Positions 41,599 through 50,820 of a stretch of 64,000 bases of DNA are shown here, in pieces. Source of the stretch: CBDCUQ01 sp965222835 (GTDB taxonomy: Bacteria; Pseudomonadota; Alphaproteobacteria; Rhizobiales; Hyphomicrobiaceae); NCBI GenBank assembly GCA_965222835.1, contig CBDCUQ010000004.1:496001-560000 (forward strand). Direction: 5' to 3'. The number at the start of each line of letters is the position of its first letter. The stretch's first letter is position 1. A program made the translations under genes and the position numbers. A model generated the notes under the pieces. That model did no database searches. It was not told the DNA's origin and saw only the letters and a list, made by a program, of their open reading frames with translations.

Positions 41599-42543
41599 TC
41601 ACGTATCATTCTTAACGGACGTGCCTTTTGGGAGACGGAACCCCCGTAAAAGCTGGTCTGCGGCCATGGGCTTTTTGCCGGCGCGTTGGGCTTCGACAAT
41701 GCGGATGGCGCCCTTGCCACAGGCAATGGCCAGCTTTTCGTCGATGACCTCGCCGGCGGTTCCGTGACCCGTCGCGGGCGCGGCGCGCAGAATTTTGATG
41801 CGTTCGACACGTCCTTGGTCCGTGACGATTTCAAACCAGGCACCGGGGAATGGCGATAGGCCGTGGATCTGATGGAGAACCTTGTCTGCAGAGCGCGAGA
41901 AATCGATACGGGCTTCGGATTTTTCAATCTTGGCCGCGTATGTCACGCCGTCCTCCAGCTGCGGTGTGCATTGGAGCGCGCCAGCTTCGAGCGCGCGCAA
42001 GGCATTAATCATGACTGCTGCGCCTTTCTGGGCCAACGTGTCATGGAGGTCACCTGCCGTGGTCTCAGGCGTGATGGGCACCACGTCCGCGAGGCAGACC
42101 GGTCCCGTATCAAGGCCTTCCTCCATGCGCATCACCATTGCGGCTGTCTCTTTGTCGCCGGCCATGATGGCGCGCTGAATGGGTGCGGCGCCGCGCCAGC
42201 GTGGCAATGCGGAGGCATGCAGGTTGAAGCAGCCGTGTTTTGGCGCATCGAGGACGGCGCGCGGCAGGATCAGCCCGTAGGCTACGACGATGGCCGCATC
42301 CGCGTTATGGGCGGCGAAGGCTTGTTGTTCGGATTTACCTTTCAAGCTCTTTGGGGTGTGCACGGGAATTCCGTGCGCTTCGGCTGCCTTGTGAACCGGT
42401 GACTTTTGCTCGCTCATGCCGCGGCCGGCCGGGCGTGGTGGCTGGGTGTAGACCGCGGCGAGGTCATGGCCGTTCGCCACAAGAGCTTCAAGAACCGGCA
42501 CCGAAAACGCAGGTGTGCCCATGAAGACAAGTTTCAGCGCCAT
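41599..42543 (-). CDS. fmt: Methionyl-tRNA formyltransferase
   Basis: The protein has 314 aa, the usual length. The N-terminal hydrolase fold starts with LVFMGTPAFSVPVLEALVAN, and the folate/active-site motif is CFNLHASALPRWRGAAPIQR with the conserved Asn and His; the catalytic Asp is in EGLDTGPVCL. The C-terminal OB-fold domain includes RIDFSRSADKVLHQIHGLSPFPG, split over a typical linker. Fmt formylates initiator Met-tRNA. def lies upstream on the same strand, but a perfect palindromic element sits in the 160-bp gap between them. Confidence 0.96.
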   Translation of the reverse strand: MALKLVFMGTPAFSVPVLEALVANGHDLAAVYTQPPRPAGRGMSEQKSPVHKAAEAHGIPVHTPKSLKGKSEQQAFAAHNADAAIVVAYGLILPRAVLDAPKHGCFNLHASALPRWRGAAPIQRAIMAGDKETAAMVMRMEEGLDTGPVCLADVVPITPETTAGDLHDTLAQKGAAVMINALRALEAGALQCTPQLEDGVTYAAKIEKSEARIDFSRSADKVLHQIHGLSPFPGAWFEIVTDQGRVERIKILRAAPATGHGTAGEVIDEKLAIACGKGAIRIVEAQRAGKKPMAADQLLRGFRLPKGTSVKNDT

Positions 42544-42616
42544 GGTGCACCCCCGCAGTGAAACTCATGCGCTTGGCTTTAGCGCATGTCCGGCTTAACC
42601 GGACTCGCCTGGCCAG

Positions 42617-42678
42617 CCCACTCCCCCTCTCGGCCACCCATTGCGATGATGAATTGGGTGGCCGAGAGGGGGAGTGGG
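42617..42678. repeat. Palindromic intergenic element, copy 2
   Basis: A perfect 24-bp inverted repeat (42617-42640 with 42655-42678) surrounds a 14-nt loop, between def and fmt. Compared with copy 1 at 21942-22003, two positions of each arm are changed and both changes are compensated on the opposite arm. The left flank matches copy 1 in the same orientation (GGACTC, then CCTGGCCAGCCC), whereas the loop matches copy 1 better as its reverse complement (CATCATCGC in copy 1, GCGATGATG here). Confidence 0.9.
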
Positions 42679-42703
42679 TGGTTCGGTCTAATTCAGACAG
42701 ACT

Positions 42704-43222
42704 CTAGAGGTTTGCTTCGGCCTTGGCGAGTTTCTTGAACTTCTTGATTACCATGTCGCGCTTGAGGCGTGACAGGAAATCGATGATGAGCTTGCCCTCA
42801 AGATGGTCGATTTCGTGCTGGACGGCGGTGGCAAGCAGGCCTTCGGCGTCTAAAATCTGCTCTTTGCCTTCACGATCGATATAGCGGATTTTGACCGTTC
42901 CTGGACGCTCGATGTCGACGAGCACATCGGGAATGGATAGGCAGCCTTCCTCGTGTGGCCGCAATTCGTCGCCGCGCGCGACGATCTCTGGGTTGATCAT
43001 GACAATCGGACTTCGCTCTTCGTCTTCTTCCGAGACGTCGAGCACAATGAGCCGCTTGGGCACGGCAACCTGAATGGCGGCAAGCCCGATGCCGGGTGCT
43101 GCGTACATGGTCTCAAGCATGTCGTCGGCGAGCTTCAACAGCTCGGCGTCGACACGCTCGATCGGTTCTGAGATCTTGCGCAAGATGGGGTCGGGCAAGG
43201 TGATGATGGGGAGTTCTGCCAT
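42704..43222 (-). CDS. def: Peptide deformylase
   Basis: The protein has 172 aa. All three signature motifs are intact: GIGLAAIQ (about 44-51), EGCLSIP with metal ligand Cys94, and QHEIDHLEG with His136, catalytic Glu137 and His140. It is therefore a type I, probably Fe(II)-dependent, deformylase that removes the N-formyl group from new proteins. The C terminus is Lys-rich (KKFKKLAKAEANL). It is the first gene of the def-fmt pair. Confidence 0.97.
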   Translation of the reverse strand: MAELPIITLPDPILRKISEPIERVDAELLKLADDMLETMYAAPGIGLAAIQVAVPKRLIVLDVSEEDEERSPIVMINPEIVARGDELRPHEEGCLSIPDVLVDIERPGTVKIRYIDREGKEQILDAEGLLATAVQHEIDHLEGKLIIDFLSRLKRDMVIKKFKKLAKAEANL

Positions 43223-43300
43223 ATCCGTGACATAGGAAAGAGACCTCTCCGGGTCAATCGGTACGGCACATCGGCCTGTGAACCGGTGTTTTTCGCAGCG

Positions 43301-43996
43301 TTAGCCCGGCCGTCCGAGGGCATGGCGTGCGATGACTGTTAAGATTTTGCTGCCTGCTCGCAGAGTGCCCGACACGGTGCCCGAGATTTTGGATGTTCCG
43401 ATCCGCTGGCGATAGCGTACGGGCACCTCATGGCAGGCGAGGCCCGTTCTGGCGGCCTTGATCTGCATTTCGACAGTCCAACCATAATCACGATCCGCCA
43501 TGTTAAGACGGTTCAATGCATTCCGCCCGATGGCGCGAAAGGGTCCGAGGTCGGTAAAGCGGACGCTCCAAAAAAGGCGAATCAGAGCAACGGCTAGTCC
43601 GTTGCCATAGCGTTGTTGTGGTGTCAGCTCAGCCGCTGCCGACGGATCGAGCATGCGTGAGCCAATTACCAGGTCGGCCTCGCCGCGCAATACCGGATCG
43701 ACGAGAGCGTGCATGTCTTCCGGATAATCGGAATAATCGCCGTCGATGAAGACGACGACATTTACGGGCGGCAAGGCGGCGATTCCGGCGAGGCAGGCGC
43801 CTCCATATCCAGGTTGAGGTTCGGAGACGACCGTGGCGCCGGCGTGGCGCGCTTCTTCTGCCGTTGTATCGCGCGAGGCGTTGTCGGCGACGATGATGGC
43901 ATCGACCCATTCTGGAATCTCTGCCACGACCTTGCCGATGGCACCCGCTTCGTCGCGTGCCGGAATGACGACACCGATACGCTTGCCGTCACGCAT
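43301..43996 (-). CDS. Family 2 glycosyltransferase (DPM1-like)
   Basis: The protein has 231 aa. The GT-A fold starts with IGVVIPARDEAGAIGKVVAE, has donor-site motifs VADNASRDTT and VFIDGDYSDYPED (a DxD-like acidic patch) and DLVIGSRMLD, and the acceptor region DYGWTVEMQIKAA. It lacks the C-terminal membrane segments of some relatives. The pattern is that of soluble polyprenyl-phosphate hexosyltransferases that make sugar donors for membrane transferases. The gene overlaps the upstream GT-C membrane enzyme by 8 nt, so the two probably act together: this one charges the lipid carrier and the other uses it. Confidence 0.9.
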   Translation of the reverse strand: MRDGKRIGVVIPARDEAGAIGKVVAEIPEWVDAIIVADNASRDTTAEEARHAGATVVSEPQPGYGGACLAGIAALPPVNVVVFIDGDYSDYPEDMHALVDPVLRGEADLVIGSRMLDPSAAAELTPQQRYGNGLAVALIRLFWSVRFTDLGPFRAIGRNALNRLNMADRDYGWTVEMQIKAARTGLACHEVPVRYRQRIGTSKISGTVSGTLRAGSKILTVIARHALGRPG

Positions 43997-45491
43997 GATC
44001 GGGATCCACTTGATCGGGGATCAAGGGGCCGGCGCCGCGATAGATACGTACGCCTTCCCAAACGACAAGTGTCCAGACGGGCAACCAGATTAGCCACACG
44101 ATTTTGCTTCGATAAACGTCGTAGGCATCGTGGGCTGCGAAGTGGAACGAGATGTAATAGATCGGAATGAGGGCGGTCACGGCAAGAAGACCCACCCAGG
44201 GGCGGTAGACGACAAACGGCAGCATCCAAACGGCGTACCACGGAAATTGTGACGGCGAGAGTAGAAAGAGCGCCGCAGTGACGAGGCCGGCGCGGTATAA
44301 CAGGTCGCGCGGGGATTCGATTGGTGCGCGCGCTGCAAAAAGAGCAATGAGACCGGCGCATCCTGCAAGGAGCCCCTTCACGATGAGCCCTGGTGTTTCG
44401 GGTGCAAAATCTCTGAACGATAAGAATGCGCGCGTGGCGGCTTCCATCAGGCCGTAATGGGCACTGCTGTTGCGCCAATATTGGGCATAAACAACGAAGC
44501 CAGATGTTTTGTCGACGCCCGCCGCGAGAATGGGAATTGCCCAGAGTGTGCATAAGGCGGCGAAGATGGCGACCGCGGCTATGAGGCGGCGGGGTTCACT
44601 AAAAAGAGGGCGCAAAAGGAGAGGGGCAAGCAACACCGGCCAGACCTTGACGCCTATTGCAACGCCGAGGCTTGTCGCTGCGCCAAGCGCGTACCCGCGT
44701 AACGATAGCAGCAAGGCTCCAAGTACAAACGGAATGAGGATGGCATCCATGTGTGCCGAATTCATCAGCTCCTTCACGACGATAGGGTTCCACCAGTAGA
44801 GTGCGACCCAGAGCGCCGGGCGCGCGGCGTGTTTCAGGAGGGCCAGGAGCAAGACAAGGGTTGCGATCTCGGCCGTAAGGCAAACGAGCCGCCAAGCGTC
44901 GAGGCTCCATGGCTCGATCATGTGTGCCAGGGCGAAGGCCATCTGCGCCACCGGTGGATAGATCGTGCGCACTTCGGAGTGATTGATGCCCTCAATGACG
45001 ACGCCCGATTGATGGGCAAGGGGCTGTAAGGAGTAATGATAGGCTTCGCCCTGTGCTTCGTCCGGGGACACGGCATAGGGGTTCCATCCGTTCGCTGTGA
45101 CACCGCCATCCCACAGATAGCGGTACCAGTCGTCTTCGAAGGCGGGCGTTGCGCCAAAGAAGGCCAAGCGGAATGCGAGGCCGAAGGCGACGATCAGCCA
45201 GAAGAGTTTGTTGCTCGAATGAATGTTCAAACGCAGGCTCGTGAGGATCAATGGAATGAGACATAGGTAGAGACAACCAACAGCAATAAGGCCAACTGTG
45301 AGCGGGATGGCCGGCATGTCTTCGAATCTGACGCCAGTTCCAAAGGCGCCGGAAGACAAATTGAGTGTCATTGCGGCTGCGAGAAAAAGCGTGCCCATGG
45401 CGATCCATGCGGACCAGGCGTGCCAAGCCCTTGGCACGCCGGACACGCGTGTGCTTTCGACGTTCTGGTTCGTCACGTTATTTGGGCCCAC
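43989..45491 (-). CDS. GT-C type membrane mannosyltransferase-like protein
   Basis: The protein has 500 aa from GTG 45491; a later start near the first membrane segment is possible because the ribosome binding site is weak. About ten membrane segments are visible. The first large loop has EDDWYRYLWDGGVTANGWNP, the acidic loop where GT-C enzymes hold their catalytic Asp. RTIYPPVAQMAFALAH, WWNPIVVKELMNSAHMDAIL and IGVKVWPVLLAPLLL follow. This is the pattern of polyprenol-phosphate-mannose-dependent (GT87/DUF2029-like) transferases. It transfers sugars on the periplasmic side and is coupled with the downstream GT2. The acceptor is unknown. Confidence 0.85.
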   Translation of the reverse strand: MGPNNVTNQNVESTRVSGVPRAWHAWSAWIAMGTLFLAAAMTLNLSSGAFGTGVRFEDMPAIPLTVGLIAVGCLYLCLIPLILTSLRLNIHSSNKLFWLIVAFGLAFRLAFFGATPAFEDDWYRYLWDGGVTANGWNPYAVSPDEAQGEAYHYSLQPLAHQSGVVIEGINHSEVRTIYPPVAQMAFALAHMIEPWSLDAWRLVCLTAEIATLVLLLALLKHAARPALWVALYWWNPIVVKELMNSAHMDAILIPFVLGALLLSLRGYALGAATSLGVAIGVKVWPVLLAPLLLRPLFSEPRRLIAAVAIFAALCTLWAIPILAAGVDKTSGFVVYAQYWRNSSAHYGLMEAATRAFLSFRDFAPETPGLIVKGLLAGCAGLIALFAARAPIESPRDLLYRAGLVTAALFLLSPSQFPWYAVWMLPFVVYRPWVGLLAVTALIPIYYISFHFAAHDAYDVYRSKIVWLIWLPVWTLVVWEGVRIYRGAGPLIPDQVDPDHA

Positions 45492-45754
45492 TCACTAACA
45501 TTCCATTGGTTCCTGAATTGTACGGACGGGCCAGGCGCCGGTTTTGGTGTCCTTCCATCGGCCGCGTACAATTGGCTTTGGGCCTTTGACTGACGTAGCA
45601 TCGCGGGCGCGGCCGGTCACCTGTTTTCCGGGGGTTTTCTCGGTCAGTTTCAAGGGTCTATCGGCGTAGCCTGACCGCGATCAATGCTGTGTCTCAGTCT
45701 CACCTTTACCACGCACGACAAAGCAACGATCACGCGAACATCGAGGAGACCGAT

Positions 45755-46396
45755 ATGCGCGATGGACCGGCGTCACACTTCGTGGCTTCGCGGGGCACTG
45801 CAGTGCGTTATGGTTTGGCTGTGTTGGGCGCTGGTATCCTGGGGCTCTTTTTAGCGACTGTTGCGATCGGGCAGAGCACCGAGAAGAAGGCGCCGCCACC
45901 CGGTTTCGACTACTGGCAACCGGAATGGATGGTGCGCGAGCTGTGGGGACCAGGAAATATGCCAAAGAGTATGATGGCGCGGCTCTTGCGACACACCACC
46001 TATGTCAACCTTGGAGTTCCGAAAGAGTATGAAGACGCGACGTCGCCACTGACACCCAGTCCTGATGTTATTCAACGGGGCGGGCAGGTCTATGCCGAGC
46101 AGTGTGTTCGGTGTCACGGATCAAAAGGAATGGGAGATGGCGACGCTGGAATGGCGGTGTCGCCGTCTCCGGCTTTGCTGGCCTATATGATCCGTAAGCC
46201 CGTGTCGGTCGACGAGTATCTTTTGTGGACCATTTCAGACGGCGGCAAGCAATTCAATACGGACATGCCTGCCTTCCGAGAGATCCTGTCACGCGCGGAC
46301 ATATGGCATGTCATTGCCTACATGCGCGCTGGTTTTCCTCGCATTCCCGCTGCTGCGAAGGCAGGGGATGGTGAGGGTGGCCAGACCGCGGATTGA
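45755..46396 (+). CDS. Membrane-anchored single-haem cytochrome c
   Basis: ATG 45755 follows GAGGAGACCG, giving 213 aa. One membrane segment (about 16-38) acts as an uncleaved anchor or signal peptide. A Trp-rich region follows (FDYWQPEWMVRELWGPGNMP). The haem site is CVRCH (Cys117, Cys120, His121), followed by GSKGMGDGDAG, and a C-terminal IWHVIAYMRAG typical of class I c-type cytochromes. It should carry electrons in the periplasm. No oxidase or dehydrogenase gene is adjacent, so the partner is unknown. It is divergent from the GT-C gene. Confidence 0.88.
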   Translation: MRDGPASHFVASRGTAVRYGLAVLGAGILGLFLATVAIGQSTEKKAPPPGFDYWQPEWMVRELWGPGNMPKSMMARLLRHTTYVNLGVPKEYEDATSPLTPSPDVIQRGGQVYAEQCVRCHGSKGMGDGDAGMAVSPSPALLAYMIRKPVSVDEYLLWTISDGGKQFNTDMPAFREILSRADIWHVIAYMRAGFPRIPAAAKAGDGEGGQTAD

Positions 46397-46569
46397 AGCC
46401 GCCACTTAATTGTTGGGGGGCTCGTTCGAACGTTCTGCCGGATCGGTGCAGGACTTGAAGTTGCCTGGTGCTCTGTCCACAGCGCCGCCGTCGCTCTTTG
46501 GTGGCGCCGTGGGGCTCAATCGCGCTACCATCCTGGGCACCGCAGCGGGGTGCGGTTCTCGAGGAGGAT

Positions 46570-48732
46570 ATGCGGAAACTTCCGGTCCATCTTTTGTTGG
46601 CTGGTGCCGTCCTTCTGGCTGCGGTGGTATTGCGCGTGGCCGATCCTGAGCCGATCGCCAAGCTGCGGCTTTCGATTTTCGACTCCTACCAGCGGGCTTT
46701 GCCACATACGTCGCACTCCGACGAGCCCGTGCGCGTGGTCGACGTTGATGAGGCCTCGCTGCAGAAGATCGGGCAATGGCCGTGGCCTCGGACCCGACTT
46801 GCCGAGATCATCGACAATTTGCGCCGGGCTGGGGCGGCAACGGTCGCGCTCGACATCATACTGGCCGAGCCTGACCGGCTGTCACCGGAAGAGCTGGCCC
46901 GGCATATCGATGCGACGACGGACCTTCAGCCGCTCGTTGAGCGGGTGGCGCAAATGCCGTCCAATGATGCCAAGCTTGGCGCTGCTGTCGGGCGGATGCC
47001 GGTGGTGCTTGGCGTGTCCGGTGAGGTGAGGGGGACAATACAGCCGCCGAAACCTCGAGCTGGCTTTGCTTTTGCCGGGGACGATCCGACCCAATTTGCG
47101 CCATCATTTCCGGCGGGAACCGGTCCGCTCGGTGTTCTTGCAGATCGGGCTGCGGGACTGGGCGCGGTGAACTGGCTTCCGTCGAAGGACCAAATCGTGC
47201 GCCGGGTACCGCTAGTCATTACCGTGGGGGGCCAGCTTTACCCTTCGCTGCCGCTTGAGCAATTGCGATTGGCGCAAGACGAGACGACGCATTTCGTCCG
47301 CTCGTCGGGCGGCCACGGTATTCTTTCGTTCGGTCAAAAGACCGGCATCGATGCTGTTCGAACCGGTTCATTCGAGATGCCGACCGATGGCGATGGTCAG
47401 ATGTGGCTTGCATTCAGGCCCTTTGATATTTCGACGTACATTCCTGCCTGGACCGTTCTCGACGGCAGCTTCGACAAAAAAGAGGTCGATGGCCGGCACA
47501 TTATTGTCGGTGCGAGCGCCACGGGGCTTCTCGACCTTCGGGCAACGCCTCTCGATGCGTCGGTCCCGGGTGTCGAAATTCATGCGCAGGCTCTCAACCA
47601 GATGCTGTCACGGGTTCATCTGGAAAGACCGATCTGGGCAATCGGTGCAGAACTGAGTTTTCTTGTGCTCACAGGCGCGTTGGTTGCCTGGCTCATTGGA
47701 CGGGTGGGACCGGCGTTGGCTGCTGCACTCGGAAGTGGTGCAATTGCGCTGGTACTGGTCTTCTCGTGGCTCGCCTACGGGGCCGGGTTCTTGTTCGACC
47801 CCATTTACCCGTCGATTGCGCTCGTCTTCCTCTACCTTGCAAGTTCTCTAACGAAGTATGTGGCGACGGAAGCCGAGCGCATGCGCGTTCGCAGCGCGTT
47901 TAGCCACTATGTGGCGGCGCCGCTGGTCGAGGAGCTTGCGCGCGATCCGTCCAAGCTCGCGCTGGGCGGTGAGATGCGAGACTTGACCGTTCTCTTTTCG
48001 GATATCCGCGGCTTTACGAAGATATCCGAAGGGATGAATGCGGAGGAGTTGATCGGGTTTATCAATGGCCTGTTCACACCGCTTTCCGAGATCATTCTCG
48101 AACACGAGGGCACAATCGACAAATTTATGGGCGATGCGGTGATGGCATTCTGGAATGCGCCGCTGCCGGATGCCGATCATGCCGAGCACGCGTGCCGGGC
48201 GTCCCTTGCCATGATGGCGCGTCTTGACCAGTTGAATAGAGAATGGCTGACGGAGTCCTCTGCCAGCGGTGCTCAGCGGTCGCCGGTGCGTATCGGGATC
48301 GGCCTCAATACGGGATCGTGCTGCGCGGGGAACGTGGGTTCGCCGCAGCAGCTCAACTATTCGATTGTCGGCGACACGGTGAATGTTGCTGCCCGTCTCG
48401 AGGAAGCGACCAAGACCTATGGCTGGCCCATTCTTGCTGGTGAAAGCACAGCGAAGGGTGCGCCCGGTTTTGCTTTTCTGGAAGTGGATTCCACCGACCT
48501 TAGAGGGAAGACCCGAACGGAACGTATTTTTGCTCTGATGGGTGATGAGACAGTTGCCAAAAGTGAAGGTTTTCGCGTTCTCAAACTCACGCATGCCGCG
48601 TTCGTCTCAGCGTTGGCGTCGGGGAATAAGGATGTCGCCCGCGACCGGATCGCGGATCTTGAGGGCATCGCGTGGCCGGGACTGGAGCCGCTTCTGGCGC
48701 ATTATCGAACCCGGATTGGCCAAAGCAGCTGA
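46570..48732 (+). CDS. CHASE2-domain class III adenylate cyclase
   Basis: ATG 46570 follows GAGGAGGAT, giving 720 aa. After one N-terminal membrane segment comes a periplasmic CHASE2 sensor (about 30-360, with VRVVDVDEASLQKIGQWPWP and PVVLGVSGEVRG). Three membrane segments (about 360-430) follow. The cyclase domain has metal-binding Asp residues in LFSDIRGFTKISEGMN (about 478) and FMGDAVMAFWNAP (about 522). The adenine-specifying Lys lies just before FMGD, and the transition-state Asn/Arg in TVNVAARLEEA. All catalytic residues are present, so it should make cAMP. It is convergent with a FecR-domain gene, a pairing often seen in Hyphomicrobiales. Confidence 0.94.
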   Translation: MRKLPVHLLLAGAVLLAAVVLRVADPEPIAKLRLSIFDSYQRALPHTSHSDEPVRVVDVDEASLQKIGQWPWPRTRLAEIIDNLRRAGAATVALDIILAEPDRLSPEELARHIDATTDLQPLVERVAQMPSNDAKLGAAVGRMPVVLGVSGEVRGTIQPPKPRAGFAFAGDDPTQFAPSFPAGTGPLGVLADRAAGLGAVNWLPSKDQIVRRVPLVITVGGQLYPSLPLEQLRLAQDETTHFVRSSGGHGILSFGQKTGIDAVRTGSFEMPTDGDGQMWLAFRPFDISTYIPAWTVLDGSFDKKEVDGRHIIVGASATGLLDLRATPLDASVPGVEIHAQALNQMLSRVHLERPIWAIGAELSFLVLTGALVAWLIGRVGPALAAALGSGAIALVLVFSWLAYGAGFLFDPIYPSIALVFLYLASSLTKYVATEAERMRVRSAFSHYVAAPLVEELARDPSKLALGGEMRDLTVLFSDIRGFTKISEGMNAEELIGFINGLFTPLSEIILEHEGTIDKFMGDAVMAFWNAPLPDADHAEHACRASLAMMARLDQLNREWLTESSASGAQRSPVRIGIGLNTGSCCAGNVGSPQQLNYSIVGDTVNVAARLEEATKTYGWPILAGESTAKGAPGFAFLEVDSTDLRGKTRTERIFALMGDETVAKSEGFRVLKLTHAAFVSALASGNKDVARDRIADLEGIAWPGLEPLLAHYRTRIGQSS

Positions 48733-48756
48733 CTTCGAAAGCCCAATCCGGGTTCG
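48706..48756. terminator. Bidirectional terminator between the cyclase and fecR-like genes
   Basis: A perfect 14-bp inverted repeat, CGAACCCGGATTGG (48706-48719) and CCAATCCGGGTTCG (48743-48756), has a 23-nt loop and spans the cyclase stop codon. The left arm encodes the last residues of the cyclase. Its place between convergent genes suggests a shared terminator, though no clear T-tract follows on either side. Confidence 0.6.
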
Positions 48757-48762
48757 GAGTTC

Positions 48763-49767
48763 CTAGGGGAAGCTGAATCCACCCGAATGACTTCCTTTCT
48801 TGCGACCACCACCATGTCCGGGCGGTTTTTTCGGGGGTTTCTTGTGTCCGCCACCCTTCTTCTTGCCGATTAGGGCTGAGCCGATGCCAATGGCAATACC
48901 GACGCCCGTCTTGATCGCTTCCTTTTCCTCTTCCGTCAGCGTCTTCTTGGTCGTCTTGGTGGGCTTCTTCTTCCTCTTTGGGGTCGTGGCTTTTTTGGTG
49001 GGCTTGGTCGACTTTTTCTGTCCACCGGATTTCTTGGTCGGTTTAGTTTCTCTGGCCGGCGATTTGTCCGTTTCCTCCTCTTTGAGGATGGCTTCCTTTG
49101 TCAGTACGGGATTTGGGTCCACCTGCGGCGGGGAGGACACGAACGGAAATGCCGTGTCGAAGGGAATGCCGCTCGCACCCGGCAAACCGGCCCAACGCAC
49201 AGGGATGCCAACGTCGCCGTTTTCCGTCACGCGCATAAGGTAGCCCGGCTTGTCCAGATCCTTGCACTTCTTGCCCTTGCTGTTGCAGACATTCAGGCCG
49301 CCTTCATGAAGAAGGAGCCAGGTCATGCCGCTTGCTTGGATGAAGAGATCAAAGATCGTGCCGCGAACTGAAATGGATGCCGTAGGTGTTTTGATCTCGT
49401 AAGAGGGCTTGTGCGCGACACCGGTGATGAAACGAAATGCGCCTTTCACCAAATCAATGGTGATATTTCCGCCGGACTTGTCGGGATCATAAACATACTT
49501 GTCGAGCCTGAGCTGGGCACCGCTGCCGAGCGCAAGTTTGGTTTTGTCGAGGAATTCGAACTCGCCAATCCCATTGTCTGAAACAAGGATCAGTTCGTCC
49601 TGGTTAACACCATCGCCCGTTGCCAAAGCGCGTTCGTCTTTGTCGAATTCTGCCGTCACTCTGTCGACGATCTTGACGGTCTCGCCGATGGAGTCGCCCG
49701 GAGCGGCTGCGACTGGAAGTGGGGCGACGCATGCGATCGCAGCTGTAAGGATCAATTTGCGCATCAT
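48763..49767 (-). CDS. FecR-domain secreted protein with basic C-terminal tail
   Basis: GGAG lies six nt before ATG 49767, giving 334 aa. The signal peptide ends near LPVAAAPG. Residues about 30-190 are a FecR/DUF domain: VNQDELILVSDNGIGEFEFL, KLALGSGAQLRLDKYVYD and IKTPTASISVRGTIFDLF. From about 225 the chain becomes Lys/Thr/Pro-rich (many KPTKK repeats) and ends in a Gly/His/Lys-rich tail after a short hydrophobic stretch GVGIAIGIGSALIG. FecR domains in this context act as periplasmic beta scaffolds, not sigma regulators. The basic tail may bind polysaccharide or peptidoglycan, by inference. It is convergent with the CHASE2 cyclase. Confidence 0.85.
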   Translation of the reverse strand: MMRKLILTAAIACVAPLPVAAAPGDSIGETVKIVDRVTAEFDKDERALATGDGVNQDELILVSDNGIGEFEFLDKTKLALGSGAQLRLDKYVYDPDKSGGNITIDLVKGAFRFITGVAHKPSYEIKTPTASISVRGTIFDLFIQASGMTWLLLHEGGLNVCNSKGKKCKDLDKPGYLMRVTENGDVGIPVRWAGLPGASGIPFDTAFPFVSSPPQVDPNPVLTKEAILKEEETDKSPARETKPTKKSGGQKKSTKPTKKATTPKRKKKPTKTTKKTLTEEEKEAIKTGVGIAIGIGSALIGKKKGGGHKKPPKKPPGHGGGRKKGSHSGGFSFP

Positions 49768-49893
49768 GGAAGCTCCATTATGCGAGATTGAAGTTTATGA
49801 CGGACGGGCATGGAACCCGACCTGTCGCTTTTTTTCAGTTTATCAGAAACTCACTTTCAACACCATTAATTAAACACTGCAAGTTTTCGGGGA

Positions 49894-50820
49894 TTAGGGG
49901 CCGCTCAGCACAACCGTCCCACGTTCGCGGCCTTTGGCTTTGCTGTCCGGCTCCAAATGAATGGAGACGTCCGAACCCTCGATTTCGGCTTCAAGTTTGT
50001 GCTCGATTCGGTCGCAGATGTCATGAGCGTCCGAGACCGTCATTGTTCCGGGCACGACCAAATGGAACTCGATGAATGTTGCGCGGCCGGCGCGCCGGGT
50101 GCGGATGTCATGAGCTTCTAAGGCGCCGCCGCCGCTGGATTTTATGGCGACGCGGATCTGAGCCTCGATGCCTGCGCTCACCGATTCATCCATGAGACCA
50201 CCCATCGAATCGATGGTGATCTTGTAACCGGCCCAAAGGATATTGGCGGCTACGGCGGTGGCGAGAAGCGGGTCGAGGATGGCCCAGCCCGTTAGTGTCG
50301 CGAGAACAAGGCCGGCGAGCACGCCGACTGAGGTCCAGACGTCCGTTGCGAGATGCCAGCCGTCGGCGACGAGTGCCGGTGATCGCCATGTGCGGCCGCG
50401 GTTGATGAGAAACCAGGCCCAGGTTGCATTCAAGACTGAGGCGAGCGCGTTCATCGCCAGGCCTGCTGCCGGCTCGTCTATCATGCGCGGTTCAAATAGT
50501 GCGCCGTATGCTTCGCGCAGGATGAGAAGCGCGGCGACGATGATGAGCGAACCTCCGAGCACAGCGGAGAAGTACTCGGCCTTATGATGACCGAACGGAT
50601 GCGATCTATCGGCGGGGCGGGCTCCCACCCTGACGGCGGCGAGAGCGGCAATGGCCGTGATAACATTGACGATGCTTTCGAGCGCGTCCGAATAGAGCGC
50701 AACACTGTCCGTCCAGAGATACGCAATATACTTGAGGCCCATCACGCCTATGGCGACGGCAATGCTGGCGGTTGCAACGCTGCTTGCGCGGTCGAAGCTC
50801 GTGTCTGTGACGCGTGTCAT
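49894..50820 (-). CDS. Cation diffusion facilitator transporter
   Basis: The protein has 308 aa with six membrane segments. The metal sites are visible: SDALESIVNV in segment II, HPFGHHKAEYFSAVLGG in the loop and segment III, and ADGWHLATDVWTSVGVL in segment V. The C-terminal cytoplasmic domain (about 205-295) has AHDIRTRRAGRATFIEFHLV and SDAHDICDRIEHKLE. CDF proteins export Zn(II), Fe(II), Mn(II) or similar ions in exchange for protons. The mix of Asp and His in segments II and V does not decide the metal by eye. The gene lies upstream of the fecR-like gene on the same strand, with about 126 nt between. Confidence 0.94.
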   Translation of the reverse strand: MTRVTDTSFDRASSVATASIAVAIGVMGLKYIAYLWTDSVALYSDALESIVNVITAIAALAAVRVGARPADRSHPFGHHKAEYFSAVLGGSLIIVAALLILREAYGALFEPRMIDEPAAGLAMNALASVLNATWAWFLINRGRTWRSPALVADGWHLATDVWTSVGVLAGLVLATLTGWAILDPLLATAVAANILWAGYKITIDSMGGLMDESVSAGIEAQIRVAIKSSGGGALEAHDIRTRRAGRATFIEFHLVVPGTMTVSDAHDICDRIEHKLEAEIEGSDVSIHLEPDSKAKGRERGTVVLSGP

